Source: Eshraghiella sp050874365
Lineage (GTDB): Bacteria > Bacillota > Clostridia > Lachnospirales > Lachnospiraceae
Assembly (NCBI GenBank): GCA_050874365.1
Contig: JBNMKN010000011.1
Span: 1-28,895 of the forward strand
DNA: 28,895 nt
Reading direction: 5' to 3'
Shown: positions 7,179-16,293 of the stretch, piece by piece
Layout: each line of letters begins with the position of its first letter
Position numbering within the stretch: the first letter of the stretch is position 1
Position numbers and translations under genes: made by a program
The notes under the pieces: model-generated
The model's input: only the letters and a program-made list of their open reading frames with translations
Told to the model about the DNA's origin: nothing
The model's database searches: none

Positions 7179-7210
7179 GTTAGTATATACTAACGTAAAT
7201 TAGATGTCAA
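7179..7210 (-). promoter_or_regulatory. feo operon promoter with palindromic operator
   Basis: On the minus strand TTGACA (7205-7210), a 17-bp spacer and TATACT (7182-7187) make a near-perfect sigma-A promoter. The -10 lies inside the exact 16-bp palindrome GTTAGTATATACTAAC (7179-7194). The TTAG-N6-CTAA layout resembles the outer arms of DtxR/IdeR boxes (TTAGGN...CCTAA). Binding there would block RNA polymerase, so iron-dependent repression by the DtxR-type protein at 2188-2568 is the simplest model; the histidine-free Fur-like protein is an alternative binder. Confidence 0.85.
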
Positions 7211-7228
7211 GAATTTTTATTAGTAATC

Positions 7229-8854
7229 TCAAATTATTTTAAGGCATAACAAACCCCAGCCCCAAAGGCGGTTCGGCCAAATATTCTGTCCGTTGTTCTG
7301 TATGGAATCCTTAATGAGTTTTGCCTTTAAACGCTCCCCGTACATAAACAAATCGTTACCTTTTACAATCCCCCATTCCATAAGTATCGCCGCTGCCCCT
7401 GTCACAAAAGGAGCTGCAACCGATGTCCCGCTTGCAAGCCTGTAGCCTCCTCCCGGGTAAGGTGCCGATATGTCAACCCCCGGAGCAGATATATCAGGCT
7501 TTACGGTTACAAGATTTTTAGTATTGCCCCTGCCTGAAAACGGTGCATAGGAAAAAGTCCTTCCGTTATATGCCCCCACTGTTATTACCCTGTAGGAAGT
7601 GGACGGAATGGTAAGCGTGGTTTCGGGAACCGCCCTTGCAAATCCTGTCTGTCCCGTAAGCACAGTCCTTCCCGAAACCCATAAATCAATTCTTCCGTCT
7701 TTAATATTGTCGGGATAAAACGTTATCTGCCATATCCCGCTTTTTATGTATGCATTATCCGGAATAATCTGTATAAGCGTCTCGCTGTTATAACTGTAGG
7801 GCGTAGCTGTTCCCACATATACATATATAGTTTCGTTAAGGCTTTTATATTCGTATATGCTTTCATCCTTTGGCACAACAAATCTTTCCCCTGAGGGCGT
7901 CTCTATTCCTATATAAAAATCGTCCCAATATCTTTTCCATATCTGTATGGCAAGGGACTCCTCGTAATTGCCCACGCTGAATTCACAAATTTCACTGCTG
8001 TCATTTAGATATACTTCCGCATGTATACGCTTATCGGCTTCATTGCCCGCACCGACAATCACATTATTTTTCCAGATTTCCGTCACATAATCTATGTAGG
8101 TTTCAAATAAAGAGGTTCCGTCATGGGCACCGTAATTATTTCCGATGCTTATATTTATGGCAATAGGGCGATTATTTTCCATTGCATACCTTAATGCAAA
8201 ATCCACCCCCTCCATAAGTCTTGCCGTGTTAAAAAAATTATCCTCGCCAAGTTTAACAACTATTATATCCGACTTAAACGCCACACCGTTATTTCCTGCC
8301 GCAATACCTGCCACACTTGTTCCGTGTCCCGATTTATCAATAATCAAGGACCTGTCGTTTTCCGCAATGGCATTGTCAATATCTTCCCTTGAATATACCC
8401 TGCCTGTAACTTCATCGTAAATAACGGCAATCCTTGTTCTGCCGTTGACGATAAAATCAGGATGAAGATAATCGATACCGCTGTCGATTACCGCAACAAA
8501 TACCCCCTCCCCTCCGTTTTCATCCCTGTTTACATCAGGCTCTATGCAGGAGATTATTTTTGAATATAAAAGTTCATACTGGAGGCTTCTGGGTTTCTCA
8601 ATAAAAAGAACCCCTTCGATTTCCGACAGCCTGTCAATATTTTCTCTTGGGATTCTGACAAGCCCGTATCCACCGAGGAGCTCTTTTATGCTTCCGTTTA
8701 ATTCATTAACTTCTTTAACTATACTGCGGCTGTATCTCACAATCAGTTCCCATACGCCGTCACTGTAACCGACATTAAGGTCATCGGTCTTAATACGTTC
8801 CGTTTCAGGTACATCAAGTGCCAGCAGAAGCTCTGAATCAATTTTCCCTTCCAT
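7229..8854 (-). CDS. Csp-like subtilisin-family serine protease
   Basis: A 541-residue S8 peptidase with an intact triad: D124 in VIDSGIDYLHPDF, H177 in SGHGTSVAGIAAG and S478 in SGTSVAAPFVTG, with N271 in GAGNEAD as the oxyanion residue. About 110 N-terminal residues look like a prodomain. An insertion between the N271 region and the serine motif (about 285-410) has the beta-rich look of the jelly-roll domain of clostridial CspA/B/C germination proteases. There is no signal peptide. Csp proteases process the spore-cortex lytic enzyme SleC, but many spore-poor gut Clostridia keep Csp-like copies of unknown role. It starts 23 nt after addA with AGAGGA before the ATG, so it is in the addBA operon. 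No terminator separates it from the feo promoter. Confidence 0.92.
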   Translation of the reverse strand: MEGKIDSELLLALDVPETERIKTDDLNVGYSDGVWELIVRYSRSIVKEVNELNGSIKELLGGYGLVRIPRENIDRLSEIEGVLFIEKPRSLQYELLYSKIISCIEPDVNRDENGGEGVFVAVIDSGIDYLHPDFIVNGRTRIAVIYDEVTGRVYSREDIDNAIAENDRSLIIDKSGHGTSVAGIAAGNNGVAFKSDIIVVKLGEDNFFNTARLMEGVDFALRYAMENNRPIAINISIGNNYGAHDGTSLFETYIDYVTEIWKNNVIVGAGNEADKRIHAEVYLNDSSEICEFSVGNYEESLAIQIWKRYWDDFYIGIETPSGERFVVPKDESIYEYKSLNETIYVYVGTATPYSYNSETLIQIIPDNAYIKSGIWQITFYPDNIKDGRIDLWVSGRTVLTGQTGFARAVPETTLTIPSTSYRVITVGAYNGRTFSYAPFSGRGNTKNLVTVKPDISAPGVDISAPYPGGGYRLASGTSVAAPFVTGAAAILMEWGIVKGNDLFMYGERLKAKLIKDSIQNNGQNIWPNRLWGWGLLCLKII

Positions 8855-8877
8855 ATCATATCCTCTGAATGTTTTTA

Positions 8878-11800
8878 CTATATATATGTAGGAAGTTCGA
8901 TTAATATTTCTTTTTTAAGGCAGGTTGAATAAATATAACAGCCGCCTGTTTCTTTTCCCGTGACTTTGGATATGGTATCAGAATACAGTTCAAGCTGCTT
9001 ATGGTATCTTTCAACCAGTGCTTTTTCGCCTGCCTTTCCCTGCTCTACCCTGTCCGTTTTGTAATCCACAACGTATACTTTATCACCTTCAAAAAAGAAT
9101 GCGTCAACAATTCCCTGGACAAGAATCTTTTCCTCCCGCGGGTATTCCCTGTCAATCATATCTGCACCAAGTTCCATAATAAAAGGCTGTTCCCTGAAAA
9201 GCAGTCCGTTTTTGTATGCCCTGCCCATTCTTTTTCCAAGGTCAGTCTGTAAAAATTCTTCAAATCTTTTAAGATTGATTAAGCCCGCATACTCTTCTGA
9301 TATTTTACCTGCTGCCACAGAAGTTTTTAAATATTCCTCAAGTGAGTTGTAATCCTTACAGCAGTCATAATTAAGGATTTCAAAAAATCTGTGATACGCC
9401 GTTCCTCTTAACGTGCCTTTAACCTCTTCATCCTCGTCTTTTCTGAAACGTGGAACAGGCTTGATTCTTTCGGGAACAGTTACCTTTGAGGCTTCATCCT
9501 CATTATCCTCCATTGACATATGCTTGATTTCCGAAACGGAATATTTGGATTTAAGACCTTTTATCTCCTTGTGCGGGTATATATATTCCACGGTATTCTT
9601 AATATTTTCCGTGTCATTTCTTCCGTTATAGGCTCTTTTAAACAAATCGCTTATATCCGTTAAATCCTCTTTAACCGCATCCTTTACATTATCCGTAAGG
9701 GAATCGTTATCATAAGAGATGTAGTTATACTTACCGCAAAGCTTGTCGCTTTGCAAAGCTCCGAGAATAAGCGAGCAGTAATTTTTATTGCCCAGTATAA
9801 ACTTCATATCAATATTGCTTCTGTTAATATCCGATACAAATTCTCCGTATTTTTTCGAGGAAACCACTCCCGTTACCACTAATTTCTGGATTGCTCTTGT
9901 AAGGGCAACATAGAGAAGCCTTATCTCTTCTCCTGTTTCTTCTCGTTCGTATTTCTTTTTCATTATCTCTTTAAAAAGGAACTTTTTCTTTCTGCGGCTT
10001 TTTAAATCCACATAATCCATTGACACGCCAAAATCTTCGTCAATAATGATTTTGCTTTTTAAATCCACTTCGTTAAAACGTTTATCGGAATTGCCGAGAA
10101 TAACCACCGGAAACTGTAAGCCCTTGCTTTGATGTATTGTCATTATCCTTACATAGTTATTGTCATTGCCGGAATTGCCCGCTTCTCCGAAATCCACATC
10201 GTAATTTCTTATCTTGTCAATATATCTTACAAAATTAAAAAGTCCCGAAAAACTTGTTTTTTCAAACTTCTCAGCCTGCAGTATGAACATATTAATGTTC
10301 ATTTTTCTTCTGCTGCCGTTTAAAAGAAAACCTACGTAATCATAGTATCCCGTTGAATATATAAGTTCCGACACAAGCTCTCTTATAGTCATGACACCTG
10401 ATTTTTTACGGTATTCTTCTATAAAATTTATGAATTTTCTGCACTTAGCTGCAGTCTCTCCTTCGCCTTTACTGAATTCGCAAAGGCAGTCATAGTAATT
10501 CTTTTTACGCCTGTTGCCTTTTATCAATGCCATTTCATTGGCGGTAAAGCCTGCAAAATATGATTTCATAACGGCTAAAAGGGGAATTTCCTGTCTTTCG
10601 TTATCTATAACCTTTAATACGTCGATTATAAGCCTTACTTCATAAGCGGAAAAATATCCCGTGGTTGAGGCATAATCCGCAGGAATTCCCATATTGCCGA
10701 GGGTATCCACATATTCCGGTCCTGCGTCCTTGCCGCTTCTTAAAAGAATTACAAAATCCTTATATGTAAGCTCCTCATTCTCTGCCATAAGCTCTTTAAT
10801 TCTCATAGCCGCAATATCGGCGTTAATTATGCTCTTGGAATCATCATTGTTATCGTCACTTTCTTTGACATACATGCATATATCCGTGTCGGTGTTAATC
10901 TCATCCTTGATATTACCGCCGTAATTAAGTGCGGCGTCATCATTGTATTCAATATTGCCGATGCTTTTTTTCATGATACGCCTGAAAATATCATTAACGG
11001 AATTAATGACATTAACGGTACTTCTGAAATTCTTATGAAGTTCGATTTTGCGTTCAGGCGACTGTTCTTCCGTATACGTATTGTATTTATTAATGAATAT
11101 TTCCGGTCTTGCCATTCGGAACCTGTAAATACTCTGCTTTACGTCGCCTACCATAAATATATTGTTACTGCCAAATCTGCACCTTGATACGGCATTCAGT
11201 ATTTTTTCCTGCACGTAGTTGCTGTCCTGATATTCGTCTATATATATTTCATCATACAATTCCGAAAGTTCATCTGCCACATGCGTATACTTTTCGGTTA
11301 TCCCGTCTTTTGATATAAGGATTTCAAGTGCCCTGTGGGCGACATCCGAGAACTCCGCTATCTGCCTTTCCTCCTTGGCTTCCCTGTATCTGTCCGCAAA
11401 TTCTGTGGTAAAATCAACTACGGCGGTTATGCTTGTCTTTACACAAGTCACCTCATCTATTATGTCTTCATAAGGATAACAGCAGTATAAATCAATTATC
11501 TCCGAGATTTCTTTTTTAAGGCTGTTTCTTTCTGTGGTAATGTAATCGCTAAGCTCCTTATCCGTACCTTTTCCGGCTCTCGGTTTCGTGCGGAAATTCT
11601 TATCCGCATTGTCATTAAGCTCAGTAAAATTATTACATTCAAGAAGTCTTGTAACCTTGCTTTTATCGTCGCATAAAACTTCCCTTACGCCGCTAAGTCC
11701 GGGGTCTTCGCATAACTCTATGAGATTATCGTAGGACATGGACATCTCATTTAAAAGCTCTTTAATATAGGAAAAAAGATATTCTATGACAGGGGAAGCA

Positions 11801-12420
11801 TTTAATTCCTCTTCATTATTAATGTCATATAATTTCGCACAGTCTGAAAGCCATTCCTTAGGCCAAGGGTGGCTTTCGGAGGCTTCATAAAGTTTTTTAA
11901 TAATATCAAAAAAAGGTGCGATTGATTTACCCTGGGTAAGACTGTTAATGGCTGTTATGAGATTTTCGTCATTGTTTTTAAGACGTTCCTCCAGCAGTTC
12001 ATTATATACATCTTCCTTGATAAGCTCTGTTTCACCTTTATCGGCAATTCTGTACGAAGGCTCATAGCCTATGGTATTATAATAATTTTTTAATATATAA
12101 CCGCAAAAACTGTCTATTGTTGTGATTTTGGCATGATTAATAAGGGCAATCTGCCTTATTGCCCGCCTGTTGCCACAGTCTGCCTTGAGAATTTCCTCAA
12201 AACGCTTTGTAAGACGTTCTTTCATTTCTCCTGCGGCGGCTTTTGTAAACGTCACTATTACTATTCTGTCTATATCAACCGGATTCTGTTCATCAAAAAC
12301 ACGGCTTACAATTCTCTCAACAAGAACAGCGGTTTTACCTGACCCTGCCGCAGCACTTACGAGAAGATTACAGTTTCTTTCATCTATTGCGGTCTGCTGT
12401 TCACTTGTCCAGTTACTCAT
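8878..12420 (-). CDS. addA: ATP-dependent helicase/nuclease subunit A
   Basis: An 1180-residue UvrD-type helicase fused to a C-terminal RecB-family nuclease; with AddB it resects double-strand breaks for RecA loading. Motifs seen are Q-motif WTSEQQTAID, Walker A AAGSGKT (24-30), motif Ia VTFTKAAAGEMKERL, Walker B DEYQDS (395-400), QSIYRFRMARPEIF, TIHQSKGLQFPVVILGN, RLLYVALTRA and nuclease VVDYKTDR (D1119, K1121). Length is close to B. subtilis AddA (about 1230). Its ATG overlaps the addB stop by 8 nt (ATGAGTAA), so the two are translationally coupled in the usual addB-addA order. Confidence 0.97.
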   Translation of the reverse strand: MSNWTSEQQTAIDERNCNLLVSAAAGSGKTAVLVERIVSRVFDEQNPVDIDRIVIVTFTKAAAGEMKERLTKRFEEILKADCGNRRAIRQIALINHAKITTIDSFCGYILKNYYNTIGYEPSYRIADKGETELIKEDVYNELLEERLKNNDENLITAINSLTQGKSIAPFFDIIKKLYEASESHPWPKEWLSDCAKLYDINNEEELNASPVIEYLFSYIKELLNEMSMSYDNLIELCEDPGLSGVREVLCDDKSKVTRLLECNNFTELNDNADKNFRTKPRAGKGTDKELSDYITTERNSLKKEISEIIDLYCCYPYEDIIDEVTCVKTSITAVVDFTTEFADRYREAKEERQIAEFSDVAHRALEILISKDGITEKYTHVADELSELYDEIYIDEYQDSNYVQEKILNAVSRCRFGSNNIFMVGDVKQSIYRFRMARPEIFINKYNTYTEEQSPERKIELHKNFRSTVNVINSVNDIFRRIMKKSIGNIEYNDDAALNYGGNIKDEINTDTDICMYVKESDDNNDDSKSIINADIAAMRIKELMAENEELTYKDFVILLRSGKDAGPEYVDTLGNMGIPADYASTTGYFSAYEVRLIIDVLKVIDNERQEIPLLAVMKSYFAGFTANEMALIKGNRRKKNYYDCLCEFSKGEGETAAKCRKFINFIEEYRKKSGVMTIRELVSELIYSTGYYDYVGFLLNGSRRKMNINMFILQAEKFEKTSFSGLFNFVRYIDKIRNYDVDFGEAGNSGNDNNYVRIMTIHQSKGLQFPVVILGNSDKRFNEVDLKSKIIIDEDFGVSMDYVDLKSRRKKKFLFKEIMKKKYEREETGEEIRLLYVALTRAIQKLVVTGVVSSKKYGEFVSDINRSNIDMKFILGNKNYCSLILGALQSDKLCGKYNYISYDNDSLTDNVKDAVKEDLTDISDLFKRAYNGRNDTENIKNTVEYIYPHKEIKGLKSKYSVSEIKHMSMEDNEDEASKVTVPERIKPVPRFRKDEDEEVKGTLRGTAYHRFFEILNYDCCKDYNSLEEYLKTSVAAGKISEEYAGLINLKRFEEFLQTDLGKRMGRAYKNGLLFREQPFIMELGADMIDREYPREEKILVQGIVDAFFFEGDKVYVVDYKTDRVEQGKAGEKALVERYHKQLELYSDTISKVTGKETGGCYIYSTCLKKEILIELPTYI

Positions 12421-15400
12421 CTTTTTTATTCTCCAATCCGATTTTTGCGAAAAAATCTTCCAGACTTATCTTTTCCCTTACACGGCATTTTTCTCTTTTA
12501 ATGACATTAAATCCGCAGATATCGCTGTATTTGCAAAAATCACAGGCACCCTCGTAAGGATTTATTGCTATTCCACCTGAAGTCATCTCATCCACAAGCT
12601 CCGACATTCTTCTTGAGGCGTAACCTGCCATTGCCGTGAACTGTTCATTCGTAACAACTTTATCACTGTACGCCACATTATTGTCCCTTCCTTTTTTTAC
12701 GGGAATTACATTGGATTCCTTATCCATGTTGTGGTCAAGAAGCCCAATACTGTCATATCCCACAATTCCCGACGGAATAAAATCCTGAAGAACATCTTTT
12801 TTATCGGTTACCGGGTCTTTAAGGGTATTATAAAAAACAGCGGACGGAACTGTCTTAACACCGTCTTTTTCATACTCTTTAAGTGCCTCGTCAAGATATA
12901 TGAGAAGCTGTAGCCTCTCTCCTGTAAGGATTTCTTCTTTACTTATGGTATTTTCTCCGGACTTATAATCAATAATTTTAATGTAGTTTCTGCCGTTTTC
13001 CGTAGCTATATCAATCCTGTCGATTTTACCGTTGACCGTCATACCGTTGATATTACGGATAAAATTATGTTCAAATGCCGCAGGAACAAAACTTCCGGCG
13101 TTAATCTGTTCGCCTAATGCCCATACGGTTCTGTTTACAATATCAGAAAGTCTCATTTTAAGAAATTCATTGGCGGCACTTTCTTTAAAAAAGGAATACT
13201 TATAGTCCGTGGTTATCTTATCAAAGGCAACATTCACAAAGTCCCTTCTTTCTTCATCACTGAGGCTTCCGAAATTAAGGCCGTTTTCCATAAGGGTACA
13301 ACCCATATATTCAAGCGCCTTATGAAAAATATCGCCTATATCAATATTGGTAATCTTATGCTCCTGTCTTTCTCCTATCTCAAGCCCGTAAGCAAGAAAA
13401 TGTGAAAAAGCACATCCGGCATAAGTCTCTATCCTTGATACGCTTGCGGTAAGATTTTCACTGTAAAGCATTTTTGCGGCTTCTTTTGTAAGGCTATCCG
13501 ACATAACGCTTTTATTAAAGCTGTCAATTATTTTTTTAATGACCTTGCCGTACACATCATCATTGACAAAATACGAAATTATTGCAGCCAGATTTTTGTC
13601 CGTATCATAAGCCTTGATTTTGGCATAATCCGATACCAGATGAAAAGAATTCTGCCTGTTGGTGAGATAATCCGTTATATCCGGGTGGTATGGCTTAATG
13701 CCGTACATATCGCTTATTATTCCTATTACTCTTGACGGTCTTATCTCTTTACCGTCATCATTATATCTGCCGTAGCTTAAATACAGCGTATTTTCAGGTC
13801 TTGTAAGATTAAGATACAGGTAAAAATTCTGCATAAAGACTTTCTCTTTAGGCGTCGGAGAAAGCACAATCTGCATATCGGAAAGCGTCATACGTTCCTC
13901 CTCCGATAAAATACCGTGGTTATCTCCTGTTTTCGGAATGATTCCTTCGTTGGCACCCAGCACAAAAAGCACCTTGATATTATCAATTCTTGAACGCTCC
14001 AAATCACCCACCGTCACGCAGTCGTTGGAGGGTGGAATTATACCGACTTTTATCTCTTCAAATCCCGCATCCATAATCTCGGTAAATTCTTTTACCGTCA
14101 TAGGCTCGTCACCTAACATGTCATATATTCTCTCAAGCAGGGTTACCACATGTGCATAGCTTTTACGGTATTCCTCAGCCTTATCCTCGTCCTCCGTCTT
14201 ATCTGCCAGTATTTCCATTTCTTCATAGAGGTTTTCTTTTTCCATAAAATCATACACGGCATTGACATAATCCGAGGCTTTGGTTCCCTTTGTCATATCA
14301 TTGTAAAACTCTGAAATCAGGCAGTAAAAATCCTCCCTCACTTCGTTAATTACATCAAGTCCCGTTTCTTTTGATTTGTACGTCCTTACGAACTTTTCGC
14401 AATATCTGTCAAAACCTTTTATACCAAAAGCCAGAATATAATCCTCAAAAATATTGACTTTATCACGTTCAAATCCGCAAAGACCGTTTTTCAGTACACG
14501 GAACACGGCTTCATAGGAAAAACGGTCTTTAACAAGGGCAATCATGCCTCTTATATATTCAACCAGAGGATTACCTATAAGACTTCTTTTATTATCCATA
14601 AAAAAAGGTATGCCAGATTCCTTAAAAATCCTTGCGGTCTCGTTAGCAGAATTATCCTTATCTCCCAAAATAACTCCTATATCGTTAAAACGGTAACCAT
14701 GTGTTCTTACTTCCTTTAAAATTGCAGCCGCAGCATATTGAATCTCTTCTTTGCTGTTTAAATGCTCGCTTATATGTATGTCCTCCGTACTGCCGTCAAA
14801 GGTACTGCCGTTATATCTGAAAATATTTTCTTCCAGAAAATTAAGTGCCGGTGAATTGCGGAAGCGGTATTTTGTATAATCGCTTTCAATTCTTTGCATC
14901 AAAAAGGGAATACGGACGTTATCAGCTATCGCTCCAAGCTTTCTTATCATATCCTTACTCATATAAAAAAGCTCATCCATTCCCATATCCGTGTTGATGT
15001 TATTTATGGCCGGGGATGAAAGGGTAACCGTCACTATAATATTCTCCGCCTGCAAAGCCATTTTCTCTATAAGCCTGTACTGGACAGGTGTAAATCCGGT
15101 AAATCCGTCAAAAACAACGGTGCTTCCCTTAAGTAAGTCGGAATTATCTATGCACCTGTATAAAAGCTCCGGCTTATCTTCAACCGTAACAAATCTGTCC
15201 TTGATATAATTCTCAAATTCACCGTAAATAAGGCTTATATCCTCTAACTTATCCCTTAGTCTGTCGCTGCCTGTATTCCCGGCTATCTCTTTAAGCATAT
15301 CTGGTGTGATACCGTACTGTTTCAGTTCGGAAATCATTGATTTCATCTCACTGACAAAACCCTGTCTTCTGCCTGACTTAATAATACGGAAATCAGACTT

Positions 15401-15706
15401 TACGTTATTAAGGATTTTCCTGACGATAAGATTCTTGCCTGTATCGTCAATGGTTTCCTTAAGCTCTATCTGCAATTCTTCAAACACCCTGTAACTGAGT
15501 CTTCCGAAGGTAAGCACATCTATATTAAAAACACCGTGGGAGGGGTGCATCCTTACAACTCTTTTCTGTGCCTGCAAAGATGACTGCTCCGGTACGATAA
15601 ACACATATTTTTTATCAGGATTGGCACATGCCTCCTTAATTATATCCGAATATACATATTCTGTTTTTCCGTGTCCCGAAGGGCCGTACAAAATTTTTAT
15701 TGACAT
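12413..15706 (-). CDS. addB: ATP-dependent helicase/nuclease subunit B
   Basis: A 1097-residue AddB. The N-terminal P-loop is GPSGHGKT (8-15). A degenerate helicase core probably reads Chi-like sequences in the family. The C-terminal nuclease domain shows YIKIIDYKSGE, and an iron-sulphur clasp follows: C1055-x2-C1058-x5-C1064 matches the spacing known for B. subtilis AddB, and the fourth ligand is probably the Cys in TYAGCAFSHFL. The start is ATG 15706 after AAGGGAGG; an in-frame ATG 24 nt upstream would place that ribosome site in the coding region. It heads the addB-addA-protease operon and faces a divergent small gene 52 nt away. Confidence 0.96.
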   Translation of the reverse strand: MSIKILYGPSGHGKTEYVYSDIIKEACANPDKKYVFIVPEQSSLQAQKRVVRMHPSHGVFNIDVLTFGRLSYRVFEELQIELKETIDDTGKNLIVRKILNNVKSDFRIIKSGRRQGFVSEMKSMISELKQYGITPDMLKEIAGNTGSDRLRDKLEDISLIYGEFENYIKDRFVTVEDKPELLYRCIDNSDLLKGSTVVFDGFTGFTPVQYRLIEKMALQAENIIVTVTLSSPAINNINTDMGMDELFYMSKDMIRKLGAIADNVRIPFLMQRIESDYTKYRFRNSPALNFLEENIFRYNGSTFDGSTEDIHISEHLNSKEEIQYAAAAILKEVRTHGYRFNDIGVILGDKDNSANETARIFKESGIPFFMDNKRSLIGNPLVEYIRGMIALVKDRFSYEAVFRVLKNGLCGFERDKVNIFEDYILAFGIKGFDRYCEKFVRTYKSKETGLDVINEVREDFYCLISEFYNDMTKGTKASDYVNAVYDFMEKENLYEEMEILADKTEDEDKAEEYRKSYAHVVTLLERIYDMLGDEPMTVKEFTEIMDAGFEEIKVGIIPPSNDCVTVGDLERSRIDNIKVLFVLGANEGIIPKTGDNHGILSEEERMTLSDMQIVLSPTPKEKVFMQNFYLYLNLTRPENTLYLSYGRYNDDGKEIRPSRVIGIISDMYGIKPYHPDITDYLTNRQNSFHLVSDYAKIKAYDTDKNLAAIISYFVNDDVYGKVIKKIIDSFNKSVMSDSLTKEAAKMLYSENLTASVSRIETYAGCAFSHFLAYGLEIGERQEHKITNIDIGDIFHKALEYMGCTLMENGLNFGSLSDEERRDFVNVAFDKITTDYKYSFFKESAANEFLKMRLSDIVNRTVWALGEQINAGSFVPAAFEHNFIRNINGMTVNGKIDRIDIATENGRNYIKIIDYKSGENTISKEEILTGERLQLLIYLDEALKEYEKDGVKTVPSAVFYNTLKDPVTDKKDVLQDFIPSGIVGYDSIGLLDHNMDKESNVIPVKKGRDNNVAYSDKVVTNEQFTAMAGYASRRMSELVDEMTSGGIAINPYEGACDFCKYSDICGFNVIKREKCRVREKISLEDFFAKIGLENKKDE

Positions 15707-15726
15707 ATTTCCTCCCTTAAATGAAT

Positions 15727-15747
15727 ACATCTGTAATAATCAGATGT
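15727..15747. repeat. Inverted repeat between divergent addB and the small membrane gene
   Basis: ACATCTG (15727-15733) and CAGATGT (15741-15747) pair over a 7-nt spacer in the 52-bp divergent intergenic region. It could be an operator or leader hairpin. No convincing promoter hexamers can be assigned here. Confidence 0.35.
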
Positions 15748-15758
15748 TGGAGTTATTC

Positions 15759-16193
15759 ATGAGTACAAAGACTAAAATACTTGTTTTTAAAATGAAAGAG
15801 ATAATCTACACTATCGTTTTCGCCGTCCTTGCAATTCTGCTCATCATTCTTCTTGTATTAATTATAAAAGGACACAGCAAAAAAAACAGCGAGTCAGCCA
15901 AAAAATCCACCTTTTCTCCGGGTATATACGAGGCGTCCATCGTATTATCCTCAAATCCCGTAGATATCGAAGTTGTGGTGGACCACGAACAGATTAAATC
16001 AATCAGCATGGTAAATGTATCCGAAGCCGTTACAACAATGTATCCTCTTATATCCTCATCACTTACGGAAATTGCATCACAGATTATTCAAAACAATTCA
16101 ACGGAGAATCTTGTATTTAATGATGAAAATAAATACACCTCAATAATCCTTGTCAATGCAATTAACACAGCCCTCAGCAAAGCGGGACTTTAA
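15759..16193 (+). CDS. Membrane-anchored protein with a degenerate FMN-binding-like domain
   Basis: A 144-residue protein with a short basic N-terminus and one strong transmembrane segment (IIYTIVFAVLAILLIILLVLI, about 15-35). A linker and a roughly 95-residue extracytoplasmic domain follow. The domain order GIYEASIVL...IEVVVDHEQIKSISMV...YTSIILVNAINTALSKAG resembles FMN_bind domains of the RnfG/NqrC type. The SGAT motif that carries covalent FMN is replaced by NDENKYTS, so the threonine environment is changed. ATG 15759 has GGAG 6 nt upstream; earlier in-frame starts overlap addB and lack a ribosome site. nadE follows after 100 bp with its own promoter. The family link is recalled from pattern only and is moderate. 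Confidence 0.7.
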   Translation: MSTKTKILVFKMKEIIYTIVFAVLAILLIILLVLIIKGHSKKNSESAKKSTFSPGIYEASIVLSSNPVDIEVVVDHEQIKSISMVNVSEAVTTMYPLISSSLTEIASQIIQNNSTENLVFNDENKYTSIILVNAINTALSKAGL

Positions 16194-16213
16194 CATATCA
16201 CGATTATATCATA

Positions 16214-16242
16214 TTGAAATTTCCTTAACAATATTTTATACT
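16214..16242 (+). promoter_or_regulatory. Sigma-A-type promoter of nadE
   Basis: TTGAAA (16214-16219), a 17-bp spacer and TATACT (16237-16242) lie 52 bp upstream of the nadE ATG, with AAAGGA as the ribosome site about 8 nt before the start. Confidence 0.7.
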
Positions 16243-16293
16243 CTTACCAAAGTACTGAAAAATGTACACTAAATATGTTAAAGGACTAATAAT

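Noticed and set aside
15621..15758. Longer N-terminus for the FMN-binding-like membrane protein
   Set aside because: It would overlap addB on the other strand and has no ribosome site; ATG 15759 has GGAG at good spacing and is followed by a normal membrane anchor.
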